Below, piece by piece: positions 25,140 through 37,660 of a stretch of DNA of 64,000 bases. A model generated the notes under the pieces. The model saw nothing but the letters and a program-made list of their open reading frames with translations. It made no database searches and was not told where the DNA came from. This DNA comes from Nomia melanderi. Lineage: Eukaryota; Arthropoda; Insecta; Hymenoptera; Halictidae. Position 1 is the first letter of the stretch. Each line of letters opens with the position of its first letter. Made by a program: the position numbers and the translations under genes. Where the stretch lies: the NCBI RefSeq assembly GCF_051020985.1, contig NC_135001.1:19399896-19463895 (forward strand), read 5' to 3'.

Positions 25140-25312
25140 ATTTTTATTGTCAATAGATTTTACTGTTCTCTCAATTTTTCTTCCTCTCTTGTTACTTTTG
25201 GAAATAATACTTAGACTTCTCTGTATAATCTATCTGTCTCTTTGTAGTCTATTGTTTTTTGTGTACCAAAGGGTTGAAGCCCGTATTCTAAATAAATAAA
25301 TAAATAAATTCT
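25140..25312 (+). mobile_element. Probable 3' end of a non-LTR retrotransposon
   Basis: A pyrimidine-rich, non-coding tail ends in the small hairpin GGGTTGAAGCCC (25271-25282) followed closely by an (AAAT)n tail (25290-25309). A terminal hairpin plus simple (AAAT)n tail is typical of 5'-truncated LINE copies in insects. The left limit is uncertain because no coding part is present and no target-site duplication was identified. Confidence 0.45.
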
Positions 25313-27363
25313 TATTAAATGTTCGTCTCGCTTTTCGCTTGAGAATTCTGAACACTTTGCTGACCACGAGGGTATTCGTGATTGTAATCATTTAGTACAG
25401 ACGTATATTCGATTGGTTAAAGAATGAACTACAAGCATCGTGCTCAAGAAGAGTTTCTAAACTGGGGAACTTGTATAAGAGAATAGGGGATGAGTGATAA
25501 GAAAATTTTCCATAAAAATGTTATTCGACCCGATGAAACCTGTCCTAAGAAAAATTTTCAACGATTTAGATGAATGCGGAGTTCTGCTACCTTATCGACA
25601 GAGGACAAATTTGTCAGTTAGAATTTAATCAAATTGTTTCGAAAGACTGCTTCGACTCCGTATACACGGGAATTTCTGAAAACTTTACGCATAATATTTT
25701 CGAACTTATTATTAAGCCGTATCTGAGGAAACAACGGAAGTTCCGCTGAGAGCCGAGTACGTTTCCGCGGAAGCAATATTCAAATATTGGCTCACGGATT
25801 CAATTTAATCAACACCTAGGCGAGCAAATTCTCAACATTCTCCCCGAATAAGTGAAACTCTTTTGTCAAGCAACTTCCATCCGTCTTTCCCGAAGCTCGT
25901 TGACCATGTTTGAGCGGTCGCCGGGGCGGCGCGAGGACGATAATATGCGCGTCCCGGTGGAAACAGGAGTATCCCGAAATTTAGATTCACGTTTCGCTGT
26001 CGAACGCCGCTCGATGTTCGGGCGAAAGTCCGTTCCCGGTGGCCGACGACGACGCCAGCTGGTATCTGCACGGATACGAGGACACTCGAGCCACCGTGCG
26101 AACTTCTCCAAATGGAATTGAAATTTCCGGGTTGCGCGGCGAACTTATCCCACGATTTTGACAATACGACGGGCGAACGCCGCAGCGGCTCGGGACAGGC
26201 CGAACGAATCGTTTCCTTTCCGCCGGGCAGGAATACTTCCACGAAAGTTTTCAATTAGAAGGGGAACGTCGGCCGCCCACGACGTCCCGCCCCCGCGAAC
26301 CGGAAACCGAACCGATTTACGAGCGCGCCAGGACCTCGTTATTATCCCCCTAGATTCTTCATCGTTCTCGCCGCTCCCTGTACCGTTCTCTATCATTAAT
26401 TCCATCCGATTCTCGTTTCCCTTTCCGACAATACGCGAAGTACTACTCAATTATCCGGGGAAAATCCTTTGACGAGGAAACTACCGATCGAGTTGCGCTT
26501 TCGAGACTTCCCGCTTCGCTCGTCTTACAGACACTTGGAAAAACAGCGCATAGAAATTCTATCTTTTACAAAAATTATGTCTTGAATTCTCATTTCCGCC
26601 AGGTTACGTCAATCCTTCGACGCGACAGCAATGCGCGCGTATAGCGAATAGCGCGATGCTTCATTGAAAACTGAAAGCCTCCGGTTCGCCGCGTAGAACC
26701 AATACGGCGAATAAATTTTTATCACGGTTCCGGCGTGGCAAATGAAAATTCGAATGCGCGCCGGCGAGCTGCAGAATTTTTACACCCGGCCAATAATTGC
26801 ACCGTGAAATGCTGTTACCGGGGAATAAAATGCTCCCGGAAATCGTCGGGCGCGCGACGTTCAACGCTAGCGGGGCGAAGGAATCACGTGCCGCTGTAAT
26901 GCGAGCCTTCGCGCCAACGCGGAATTGCAAAACGCTATTTCTCCCCGCGTCCGCCATCCTTTCGCCATGCGGGCGGCGGCGCCCGGTCTCTCGGATGCTC
27001 CTGAACATTAGTTTTGTATTCCCGTTGGACGGAGTGCACCTGGCCCTAAATCGTGGTCAAACACGAGGAACGGCGCGGCACGAGGGCGCGTCTATGCATA
27101 CATGCACGTATCGGACCCGGGGCTGGTATCTATTAATATTAACCGGGTACGTCGATACCATAAATTTTGCCGAGCAAAACAACGACCGCGATGCAAATGA
27201 ACGGTACTCGAGGGTGCGGGGACCGAGAAAAACTGGGCTGGTGTCTTCCGCCGCGACTTAAAAATGATACTAATGGCTCTTCGGGTAAGTGATGCTAGAT
27301 TATCACTGGAATTACCAGATGGCTGAAAATGACCCATTCCTAAATCCTTCTTTTACAATTACG
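25313..27363. other. Unassigned; CpG-rich 25830-26470 and 26650-27260
   Basis: GC-rich sequence gives overlapping open frames on both strands (for example minus 25832-26254 and plus 26797-27261) without recognisable domains. Enhancer- or promoter-like composition only. Confidence 0.3.
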
Positions 27364-27948
27364 TGTTCGTGCACGCTGTCCAGGCAATGTTAGTGGACGT
27401 GGACACTTTCACACGAATTAACCTTGTGTGAAATAGTTGGGATGATGAAAAAGGCCTCCTCCTTTTCTCGGTCGAAAGTGGACTGTATTTGTTGATTGAT
27501 AACGAGCGAAAGGAGTGTGTATGTGTGTACAAAGTTGAAGTGTGTGTGTCGTCCAGTGAGTACAGCGTGATTAGTAATGAACTTGTGTTGTCTATACGTC
27601 TGTTTCTATGTCTGTTTGCCTTATCGTGAGTCTAACGCTATATATACAAAAATAGTGATGTATGACGGGATCCTTAGTGTCAAATCAGAAGGCTGAACTA
27701 TCGGGGTTTGCTGATTAGTTTTTTAACCTACGCCCACTGCGCTCGGGGTTTAAGTGGTTGAGCTGCCGTTTTTTATGATATGTCAGCTACTGATTATTTA
27801 TGACATCGGATGTTAAAATGCAGCTAGCAATGAAATGCTTAGAAAATTTACTTATATTGTGTTTAGACATGAGCGAGCATAATTGGTCATACCATGAATC
27901 TTTACGCACCGACGGCAGTGTCTCGCCCAAATAAACCGTGCCAGAACA
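27364..27948 (+). mobile_element. Solo LTR-like element, copy 1 (585 bp)
   Basis: It is highly similar over its whole length to 45319-45907, and similarity stops abruptly on both sides. The shared segment begins TGTTC and ends GAACA, a 5-bp inverted repeat with the TG...CA ends expected of an LTR. Inside are a TATA-like box (TATATATACAAAA from 27639) and, 13 bp from the end, AATAAA (27930-27935). Flanking 5-mers are TTACG and GTACA, too different to prove a target duplication. There is no internal region, reverse transcriptase or primer site, so it is a solo LTR or an LTR-like repeat. Confidence 0.6.
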
Positions 27949-28016
27949 GTACAGATGCTTCTCTGAGGAATTGTTTAAAAACCTGATTTAGTAATGCCTA
28001 CACTGAAACGTAAGTC

Positions 28017-28100
28017 GAGTTAAATCTTAATAAATCCACGTTTGTAGTTTTTATAATGAAATTTTCAAGTCAGTTTATGTGCTCGGTAGTTCTAGTGTTA
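28017..28100 (-). mobile_element. Family B MITE fragment
   Basis: Reading the minus strand from the right edge gives CATAACACTAGAACTACCGA followed by sequence like the left part of 61978-62201. Only the left end survives. Confidence 0.5.
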
Positions 28101-29429
28101 TGATAGTGATTGTGACTTAAATAAAGGTACTCTGAGTCTTGTGCAATAATTGTGCTGGAATTTAGGTGTTTAAGTATTTAAGACTTGTGTATGCGATGCA
28201 TACAAGTGATATGAAGAGTAATATCAGAGGTTATATCAACAATATGCTCTAGACTGAAATTAATAGAGAAAATTAATGAATTAATATGAAATATAAACGA
28301 AGTAACGTTAAATGTAGTATTATAGAGATGTAGTACTACGTGGATAGTTGGAGTTAGGTTTCATGTTACTAATATTTGTCGAGCTACTAATAATATTTGT
28401 TATTAACTTTATAATCTTCATCTTGTTACTGTAACCTGCCAGAATTCCTTGCCTCTCTGCATGTGAAAATACTATACATTGCACTCGTTCGTCAAAATCA
28501 TGTTCTGCGAAACTTTCACATTTCAACAATTATCCAAATGCTCCAGATCTCTTGTATGATATTTTGAAACAGTGTTGGAACTTTTGTTGCATAACAGCCA
28601 CAGTCTCCTCGCATAACGAAACAAAACAAAGTAGCTACCGCACTACTCTCGCCGCCATATTGATCTCTTCCGTAAAACGTGAAATTGTCTTTTTAATACT
28701 ATTGAAACTCTACGCGATTATTATTTGAAAAGAATCCCACAGGTACTTGTCAGTGACTATCGGTTGTTAAAATTGACTATTTTCCCAAGCTTTAGGATTC
28801 GTAAAAACTTGTTTTAGTGCGCAGTTACAATTTATAAAAGGCAGAACGATATTAAAATTGATGGTCCAAGTGAAACGGCACGTTATAACGAACTGTGCCG
28901 GTCGTTCGAACGTCACGAATGTTTATTCACCTATTTCCTAAACGATGAAAACGTAGTTCGTTCAATGGCTAGTGTATATAAAAAAGCCAAACCAGTTAAT
29001 TTGATTTACGTTCGAATTTCGAAAATCGACAGCTCGTTTTAACAGAGAACCGTATCCTTTCTATTGCTATCAACAATAATTAAAAATTTATACGACAAAG
29101 TGGTAAAAAATAACAAATTTTAATCAATCAAAAGAAATTAACGCTTCGTCTATGGATCGAATACGCACAAGCTTATACGTAACGTGGAAAAATCATTGGC
29201 CGTTAGAAGGAATTGAATTCTTTTTTATACTCCTTCATCCTTCGGTAGATTTCACTTATTTCCGGTATGTTTTTCATTTTCTAAAAATATCCTGCAATGT
29301 GCAGTTTAGTTTTAAAACACGTAATAATCTGTGGCCATTAATTAACGAGTGGATATTCAAAAACGGAATATTCCCTCCATAAACCAAAGAATATAAATTA
29401 TTCTACAATATAATCACGATCTTGACTGC
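28101..29429. other. Unassigned AT-rich stretch
   Basis: No gene is seen. The 28100-28360 part is G-rich over C on the plus strand. One transcription-factor site is listed separately. Confidence 0.35.
28651..28662 (-). promoter_or_regulatory. YY1/Pho-type binding site
   Basis: GCCGCCATATTG on the plus strand is CAATATGGCGGC on the minus strand, an exact match to the YY1 consensus CAANATGGCGGC. In flies the homologue Pho recognises the same ATGGC core in promoters and Polycomb response elements. One match proves nothing about use here. Confidence 0.35.
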
Positions 29430-30770
29430 GTTTTACAACCGGTTTTCGTCTAATCGGTGGGAATCCACGGACACGGTCGGGACGCGCGAAAAAACTCTGA
29501 CGCAGCAGAATCGCCGAACGGGACCCGAGGATCGACGGCCAGCAGCCGTGCCAGTTTTACGAGGAACTTTTGGACGCTGGCATCTTTCCGCGTGGTCGTT
29601 GGATTTTATGAAATCGACCATTGCTGCGATCCACGGGCGGGCTTTAACGCGGCGCTTGCTCGCCGGAAGCGAGCTGCCGGATCGCGGGGCCACGATGCGA
29701 GGAAAACACGACGGGATAAAGAAGTGAAAAACAGAGGACCAGGAACGATCGTCGGAATAAGAAGAATCGCGGAGAAAATAACAATGGCGATGAATCACGA
29801 CGCGGAGAACGGACGAACGGATCCAGAAGCGGGGAACAGTCGAGCGAGACCGGTCTCGGGCAAAAGGAAGAACCCAAAGGAAGCGACAATGGCGACGAAG
29901 ACAATAGTAATAGCATTCAACGGGAACGGCGAACGAAGAGCGCCGCGAGAATCGGAAACGGATAGCGGAATCGAAGGTGAAAGTAGGGGAAACCTTGAAA
30001 ACCAAGGAACTTCGTAACTCCGCGTTACGAGAGACGGATGATCGTGATCGCGGGGCGCGAGGGAGATTAAAATTTCAGGGAACAAAGACGACGAAATCGA
30101 TCCGGCATCCCGGGGAGGAGACAAAGGGAAGCGAGGAAGTCGATAAAAATTCCAACGCGGATTCGTGTTTGAAAAAAGAGTCGAGAGGGGAGTTTTGAAA
30201 TAAAAGGAAGAGGAGAGGATTAACGAGTGAGGCGTGGATCCGTTCAGAAGTGGTCAGATCGCGAGAGGAACGGGGCTGAAGTTCGGACGAAGAAGGAGAG
30301 GGTATCGATCCAGGAATCACGGAGGGAAGAGAGAGAAGGCGGTCTGGATGTTGTAGGTAGAGTAAGCCGATACGTGAACCGAATGAAAGTCGACGTCGGA
30401 AATATGCTTGCCCCCTGCTTCCCCTTCGATCCCCGCGCACAGCACCGCGGACGTCGATCCGTACCGTTCGGTTCTGATGCGGGATCTTTATTTCATGTTT
30501 TTATGATCACTCTCGGATCCACTTGTCCCAAAACCTTCGATCCCTCGCGCCGATATCGATTTGCAGGGTCGCTGGACGCGGGACGAGATCGATCGCGCAT
30601 GCGGACCGCGCGATGCGCATACCGGACAGGCGATTTACAAGAAATTTACATGAAACACGCCCGAAGCTCCGCGGAGGAAAAAGGAAGACTCCTTGTTACG
30701 AAGTTGCAGCCAGATGGAAAGCTTCGGCAATTGCGTGGTGTGTTTTACAAAGTTAGGGGATAACGCATTA
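29430..30770. other. GC- and purine-rich block with long antiparallel open frames
   Basis: Plus-strand frames at 29457-30017 (186 codons) and 30227-30763 (178 codons) overlap minus-strand frames at 29433-30005 (190 codons) and 30075-30440. Stops are rare because the sequence is GA-rich, with few TA dinucleotides. The translations are low in hydrophobic patterning, rich in R, E, G, S and K, and match no family I know. I treat them as composition artefacts, but this is the best place in the window to look for transcript evidence. Confidence 0.3.
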
Positions 30771-32650
30771 ATTTTTTGTGGGTGTCTGTATCAGAATGTA
30801 TGAAATTTGTGTAATTAATTTTGCAACGCAGCGAGAGAATTTTAATGCTGTTTGGAAATAGTTTTTTTCTGAAGTATTAATTATTATGTGTAATCAATGA
30901 TTAAATTTGTTTCTATTCTCTTTAATTTTCCGTGTGAGGCGAACGATTTTCTACGAATAGTGACGTCTTGAAGGTATTCGGAGAATCCGCGTTGATTCCG
31001 AAATCGAGAAACAAGAAAATGATAAGTCGGGGGACGTCTGCAGATCAATGAAATGAAATCCGACGCGACGAGCAGATGATGAAAACCGAGTCCCCTCGGC
31101 GTCGACACAACCATTGAGATCGTATATAGTTCAGTGGTCAAATCCGACGGTATGCGATCTGTCCAGCTGGATCTGTGTCAACGCTATCAAATATATTGTT
31201 TCACGCAAAAGATCCGGACAGGGACTGGGATACATAGTAACGTTTACGGAGATCGAAGTCGCTCGGGGGGCGCCGCAAACGAAATGGAACAAAGCTTCGT
31301 GGTTTTCTCCGCACGTGCTCCGTGTCTTCTGTCGCGGCAGTGCATTTTTCGCGTCGTTTCCGACATAGTCCCCAGGCAATAAACACTCTAAAAAGAACAC
31401 GACTTCGACCCGATGCTGCAGTCAATAATTATTTAAAACATTCTTCGAACCAACCAGAAATTCAGTTAAGAACCAACAAGATACGGTCTATGGACTTTTA
31501 ATTAATTCATTTGTAAAACCCCATGTATACGAAATATAGAGTTATTAAAAGGAAAAGGAACTATTTGAATATTTTTAAAAAAAACAAGTTTTGAAGATGA
31601 GACGCACTTTGACCCGATTAGCGCAGTCGCGTTACGTGACTAACAAGCAAATATACCTCCAACTGCAATGGTAGTGTTTTGTATGAATTAGGTAAAACGT
31701 GTTGTGTTATTGTTGTGCGATAGAACTTTGGTAGTAGTTTAGGAAAACTTTCGTAAACTAAAGAATATATACGTCACTCGTAGAAGAAACTTGAAGCAGA
31801 TGGATGAAAAAGTGAAAGTGTGGAAAACCATACTTTAAAATTTCTAGTAAAATTTCTAGTAAAATCTCTTGTCTTAATTCCAATACTAGACATCAGTACT
31901 TACATGGCAAATGATAGTACTTAAACGCAGTGAAACTCGTGCTCATTCCCATTGTCGTTTTCACTACACATCCTACACGATAACGCAATATTTCCGAAAT
32001 CCTTCTTGCTCGCAATTTCATTAAATTTAACTCCCAAATAATTTCACACTATTTCGCAACTACTATCGCAATGAAACAAGAAGAAATCCGAGAAACCTCG
32101 GATTCGTCAAGCCAACCTTACCCAAAAGAATCAACGACACCTTTTTGTTGAGCGCTGAGTTACGACAAGGGAAACCAAGCTCTGCCGTGCAAACACCGGC
32201 AGAAATAAAAACTAGGGACAACTATTATTGTAAAGGATCCGCTCTAGCGAGCTTAAGCTCGTTTGTTTCGAAAGCCGGGAGGAATAAAAACCGACGTGAG
32301 CAACGGCCACCCTCCCCCGACCGCCCGCCCCGAAATCTTTTTCCGAGCTGCGGACCCAGTCTCTCTTACGAGGCGTAAGAAATTCATTAGAGCTTGTCCA
32401 CGGAGTACATAAGTGCCGTCCGCGAGAAGCCGCCGCGCGGCGGCATTAACAATGCATAAAGCGCGAACATTTGCCCGATAAAGGCTGCCGGGTGGGACAA
32501 GGCGAGCTGAAAGCTTTGTACGGGTTGCATGCTAAATTCACGGGACGTTGCATCGTGCCGATGCGGAGCACGTGCCACGGTGAATGGATCGCAACGAAGG
32601 AATCTGTTTCGCGCGGGGACCGACTGCTCCCGGAAACGCTCGTGATCTCG
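30771..32650. other. Unassigned non-coding stretch
   Basis: No gene is recognised. The 30950-31400 part carries overlapping frames on both strands; the rest is AT-rich. Confidence 0.35.
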
Positions 32651-33267
32651 AAATCGGTAGCGAGGATCCTCCTGAGGTGCGAAAAAAGGGAGGTCGGTCG
32701 CTCGTCGTTGCGATACGATCGATTGTAGCCCGATTCTATACGGTAGCAACGATTCAAAACTGAAAGTAATTGTTCTAGAACGTGGAACCGAAGTGTAATC
32801 GGAAATATATATAGTATCGGAGGCAATTGAACCGGATTTGAATACAATTCTAAGCGTAAAATCGGTAGCAAAGATCCTCCTGAGGTGCGAAAAAAAGGAG
32901 GTCGGTCGCTCGTCGTTGCGATACGATCGATTGTAGTCCGATTCTATACGGTAGCAACGATTCAAAACTGAAAGTAATTGTTCTAGAACGTGGAACCGAA
33001 GTGTAATCGGAAATATATATAGTATCGGAGGCAATTGAACCGGATTTGAATACAGTTCTAAGCGTAAAATCGGTAGCGAGGATCCTTCTGAGGTGCGAAA
33101 AAAAGGAGGTCGCTCGTCGTTGGGATAGGATCGATTGTAGTTCGATTCTATACGGTAGCAACGATTCAAAACTGAAAGTAATTGTTCTAGAACGTAGAAT
33201 CAAGGTGTAATGGGAAATATATATAGTATCGGAGGAGTTGGACCAGATTTGAATACAGTTCTAAGCG
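32651..33267. repeat. Tandem repeat, 208 bp unit x 3
   Basis: AAATCGGTAGC starts units at 32651, 32859 and 33067, giving a 208-bp period. The third unit is slightly shorter. Units are nearly identical (CGATACGATCGATTGTAG, ACTGAAAGTAATTGTTCTAG, GGAAATATATATAGTATCGG). Unit 3 has more differences and a small deletion in the GTCGGTCGCTCG part. At least two minus-strand frames are free of stops through the unit, so long open frames (32387-33169, 32850-33203) cross the array while changing frame from unit to unit. That argues against coding. Confidence 0.95.
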
Positions 33268-33286
33268 CAGTAAAATTAGATTCATA

Positions 33287-33457
33287 ATTTACCCTTAGCG
33301 CTCCAGATAGTTTTGTAATCTATCAGCAACTGCAACTAATTTTTATAGTATCCCTAGTGAAAATGAGAAATGCTATAACATTTCTTAGACCTTTTATTTT
33401 AAAATATATAATATTATTCCTTGTGCAATATTGGATCCTACAGAGTTTGAAGGGTTA
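33287..33457 (-). mobile_element. Family C TTAA element, shortened
   Basis: On the minus strand it begins TTAACCCTTCAAACTCTGTAGG and matches 52588-52806 through CCAATATTGCAC, AAGAAATGTTATAGCATTTCT and ACTATAAAAATTAGTTGCA, ending near AGCGCTAAGGGTAAA. The right TTAA has decayed. It is about 45 bp shorter than the 219-bp copy because part of the middle is missing. Confidence 0.7.
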
Positions 33458-33518
33458 ATTACCGTTTTGCTAGAATTGTCAATAAGAAGTATGTAATAGT
33501 CTAATTCATTTGTTTTAT

Positions 33519-33734
33519 GTAACTCTAATCGGACCGCGATGTGACTTCGAGTCACATCTGAACTTTTTACTTAAATTTTCCGATTACTTCATATTGCATT
33601 TCCAACAGTTTTTTGGGCTTTTAAAATGTAGGCCCTATAAACAAAGATAATAACATTTTAATCGTTCCTTTTATTCTCATAAGTGACTAAGAGTCACATG
33701 ATTCGTTATAAAAACACGGTACGATTAGGGTTAA
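33519..33734. mobile_element. Family D TTAA element (216 bp)
   Basis: The left end is GTAACTCTAATCGGACCG. The right end read on the other strand is TTAACCCTAATCGTACCG, so 15 of 18 bases match. Inverted repeats with a 3-nt spacer lie inside both ends: ATGTGACT-TCG-AGTCACAT at 33539-33557 and GTGACT-AAG-AGTCAC at 33683-33697. The left TTAA is mutated to GTAA. The interior is AT-rich and non-coding. Confidence 0.7.
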
Positions 33735-36041
33735 TGGGACACAGAAATGTCTAATATTTGAATTTATTTTAAAATATGATGGAACTATTTTCGGCTTACA
33801 ATGTAGAGTCGAAATTGATCTATGACATTTGTTCCGTTCTCACGAATACTTCAGAAACGAAACCGACATCGTAATCGTTTTCAACCCCTGCGTAAAACGA
33901 GGGAATAGGTCCGTATAACCGGAAGACGACTCGCGGCACCGGTGAAACCACTGTCCACGGAATATTTCACCTTCGTAGCTCTTAGTTAACAGTCCGTCGG
34001 CCCGTCTTCAGCCGTCTGGTTTCTTTCCTGTTACGGCAAAGCCTGGCTTGAAGAATTCATCGCTGCAATTTTGTTCCGTCCAATTCGCCCTATTAAATCC
34101 GGCCCGTGTTAAACGCGGCCGTGGATCGGAAGCCTTCCTCGCGCGCCGACGTCTTCCAACCGGGAACGCCGGGAATGGTGTTTTAGTCAACTTGGTATGC
34201 TCGCTAATTAGTGTTCCGGATGGAAGGACGGACGGCGGAATAGAGGATGAACGCGTCACGAGAGTGAGTCCTTAACCAGGTAACTGTGGAATTTAGTTTT
34301 AAAATTCCCTCGTGCGGTGTGTACCAAAATCAACCTGCGAATGTAGGGCAAACGCACCTAGTATGCATCCAAACAAAAAACTGAAGCAAAGTGAAAAAGA
34401 GTTACATGTTTATTTGAAAATGAAAAAATTTAGTGTTACTCTGGGCTTTAGATTCAACTTGGGGAGCATGAAATGAAAAAGGTTAACGATTTATTCATTT
34501 TTCCAAGAATACAATCCGAACGGCGGATAAAGAAGTTTTCGGAAGATTAATTTCGCCAGATAGATGTTTCGTATTTCGTTATTTAGATATTACTTCTGTT
34601 TTCGAGAAGATCGAGCTTGAAGCAAATTAAGTGAAGATACTTTACGAAGGATGTCGTGTGACGTTGAAATTGACATTTAAGAATAATTGAACCATTAGTG
34701 AAAATGACAATTTGTGAGTTGAAATTTAGGTCGTGTCTAGTTATAAATAAATAATTCCATATCGTAGAACAACCAACTGCAATCAAACGAAGTGTCATCC
34801 TGTGAACGAAATAGTTCGAAATTCAATCTAGAACAATTAACGTCGTTTCAACATTTAACGAAGACTGACTTTTTACAGTGTACTTCCTCAGTTTGCATGA
34901 CGACAATGTCTATATTAGTTTATATCATAAAACAACTCCTCCAAAATATATCAAAATATCACAAAACAAATATATACGTAAAAAAAGGAATAAACCTTGT
35001 CAAGCAAGCATTCTATTCACCGTGAAACACTATAAATTACCTCAAAATAACTCAAAATCACTTAATCTCAATATCACAATCCCTATGCAACGACTCAGTA
35101 CTCAAACACAAAAGCGTACAGAAGACATCAGTGCAATCTAAAGATCTATTCCACACATGTGGATAGTAGACAATAATGTTCTCCAAGCAAATGAACCGAT
35201 TATAGTCTTACCACTTGATCCTTTATTCACGCACGCCGTGAACACTCGGTCTGAAATTAAAAATTCCCGCAACGGTTTCCGCCGCGAAGCATCATTACTC
35301 ATGGCGCGCTTCCTTCTCGAGAGAGCCGGGGGCAGCCGTCATTCCTTGCAGCTCCTTGCTGCTTCTCCCGCCGTTTATCGTCCGGGCTCGTTTGTCCCCT
35401 GTAAAAAGTATCATTAACACGAACGCCGCATTTTTTATACGTCCCCACCGCTTTCCTCCACTTAGCGTGTTCCGCGCCGGAGCTCTGTCCGTCCGCCCAT
35501 TGTTCCGATTTTTCTCCAGCCCGGGCCGGAGGCCTGTCCGTTCCATCCCCCCTCCGCCGTCCGACGCGAAAACCACGGGCCGGAAGCCGCGGACATAAAT
35601 TTCGCAGGTCGAGGCGGGGGAAAAAAAAACATAGGCGGGAACAACGCCGGAGAAATATTGGGAACGCAACTCCATTTTGTTGCGGCGATGAGAATCGGCT
35701 CCCTCGTAACATCTACCACCGGAAGCGGCCGCCTGCGCGCCTCCGAACCCTCGTCGCTCCGCGATACACTTATCCCGAGGTGTTCAACGCGTCGCCGTCG
35801 CGATTACACCCACGGATTTATCGCGACGACATTTTTTAGAGCTTCCAATCGGAAACGCTCGATTCGCGAGCACCTCTATTGCTCTGTCCGTTTAATTTGT
35901 GAACTTTCGAGTGGAATCTCCAGCGGAAATCGATACTGTTCGGTGCGGAAAATTGGAAATTTCGGAATTTAGTTCGTTCGAATCGAAGAAACTGGAATCG
36001 GAGTTTTTGTTTTCGTTTCGGTGTTTCGATCGATTAAGCTA
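33735..36041. other. Unassigned; G-poor 34880-35150, GC-rich 35290-35800
   Basis: No gene is seen. The 34880-35150 stretch is strikingly poor in G on the plus strand. The 35290-35800 block is CpG-rich with overlapping antiparallel frames and no known domain. Confidence 0.3.
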
Positions 36042-36262
36042 TTAACCCTTTGCAGTCGAGAGGCGACTGTCACTCGCTATTTAATTTCATACAGTAAAAC
36101 TATAGAATTTGATATTTAATATTATACTTCGTATAATGCATCAATTTGAGAGATATTAATATAAAATAGTTTTGTTGCTCTAGTTTCACAAAATATCGTC
36201 TTTGTCTCATCGGAAAGTGTTGAAATATTTCCAGTGAGAAACTTCGGAGTCTAAAGAGTTAA
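36042..36262 (+). mobile_element. Family A MITE (221 bp)
   Basis: It starts TTAACCCTTTGCAGTCGAG and ends CTTCGGAGTCTAAAGAGTTAA between intact TTAA sites. Interior blocks such as CAGTAAAACTATAGAATTTG and TTTAATATT match 13887-14130. It carries several substitutions in the right TIR. Confidence 0.75.
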
Positions 36263-37014
36263 TAAATTGCGTTCATCGTTTAACCTAATGTATAAAACAT
36301 GCAATGTTCAACTTTCTGAGGTTTATTAAGTTATTATGGTAATATAATACAGTATTTTAAATTCTAAACATTCATATTTTTACGATAGATGTAGCAAAAT
36401 ATTCGGTGAAAATGAAAATTGTTACGGGAAGAGTCCTTAAAATAAAAAAGAGTGTAGTAAAAACGAAACAACAAACGCACATCCAGTGAAATATTCGATT
36501 TTAGTTTGCCAAACAGGAGTCCGAATATACAAAGTCAGAAATAGTGTGGGTGATCGATTAATCTAGTAACAATCGTTCCAAACGAATAACATTTTTGTCG
36601 AACAGTTTCGCATTCGCGAACAACGCGCCATGCAAGGTGGCAAGCGTGAAAAATATTACAGTGATGTACGAACCGGCTACGTTACAGAAAAACGTTCAAA
36701 TAAACTCCGCCGAGAAAACAAAGTTGTCCGAGCCGTTGTTGAAACCGTGCTCCGGAACGAACTGCCCGCGAAATATGCTGAAAACTGGCCACCTAAGTCA
36801 ATTAACGTGAAGCAAAGGGGAATAAATGTTTCGTTCCATTTGCAGTGTCGGTGAAACTCGTCGTGTTTCGCTGGAAAGTTCTTCGGGTTGCGATTGCGGC
36901 GAAAGATCTGCGATGACGTAGAAAAAAAATACTTCCCTTCCGTTTCGCCATCTGCACAGTACATGAAATAATATAGAAACAATAAAACTTTACTCTCAAC
37001 GAGGCACTTCGAAG
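36263..37014. other. Unassigned non-coding stretch
   Basis: Two overlapping plus-strand frames (36595-36810, 36630-36854) have no recognisable domain. Nothing else is seen. Confidence 0.35.
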
Positions 37015-37238
37015 TTAACACTTCGCCTTATAAGAACTTTTTATATTGCGCTCGACAAAGATATTATATTGTTCATAATTCATTAAAGAAACAGAAAAAT
37101 TTTACACTTATTCTACGCCTGCGGTTACTCGAAAGCATGACAGTTAATAATAGAAAAATAATATTCAATTCAATTTGTTAAATTCCATTTAAAATCTCCG
37201 CTATAAGTCTGACACAATATTATAAGGCAAGGTGTTAA
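37015..37238. mobile_element. Family G TTAA element (224 bp)
   Basis: The left end is TTAACACTTCGCCTTATAAG. The right end on the other strand is TTAACACCTTGCCTTATAAT; 17 of 20 positions match. TTAA flanks both sides. The interior is AT-rich without coding potential. Single copy here, piggyBac-type by its ends. Confidence 0.65.
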
Positions 37239-37440
37239 TATAATTAACAATAGCGAGAGAACTATTGCTTGTTGATCGTGACTAGGTGGCTCTTTTAATA
37301 TTCAGAGCACTCATTTTTTGGATAAAAACCGTTCCAATCGACGCAATAGCGACCTGGCGCAATAAAATTGCTTCTATCAAGGAAAACTTGCATTCGGAAA
37401 TACAATTCCAGATTAATTACATTTATAGTATTTTCTATCC

Positions 37441-37660
37441 TTAACCTTTAACACTCCAGAAGCTTTCCACTGGAAATACTCAATATTTTCTAATGAGATG
37501 ACTAACTTATGATATTGAGTTAGCGAGAAATCGCATATACGATACTTCACGTATTAATAAATTATACAAAATTTAATACTAAATATCAAACCTGACAATT
37601 CTGCCGTGTCGAGTCAATCGGCGACTAAGAAGCGCTGTCATAGGACAGTGAACATGTTAA
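37441..37660 (-). mobile_element. Family A MITE, diverged
   Basis: In reverse orientation it shares TCCACTGGAAATACTCAATA, TTTTCTAATGAGA and AATACTAAATATCAAA with the 46910-47153 copy. The plus-strand left limit is either TTAACCTTTAACACTCC at 37441 or the inner TTAA at 37448. The right limit (TTAA 37657-37660) is poorly conserved, so that boundary is approximate. Confidence 0.55.

Noticed and set aside
29433..30017. Antiparallel frames of 186 and 190 codons
   Set aside because: Both strands are open together because the GA-rich sequence has few stop codons. The translations show no domain. Kept only as a block to test.
32387..33169. 260-codon minus-strand open frame
   Set aside because: It crosses a 208-bp tandem repeat whose period is not a multiple of three, so each unit is read in a different frame. 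A real repeat protein would keep its frame.
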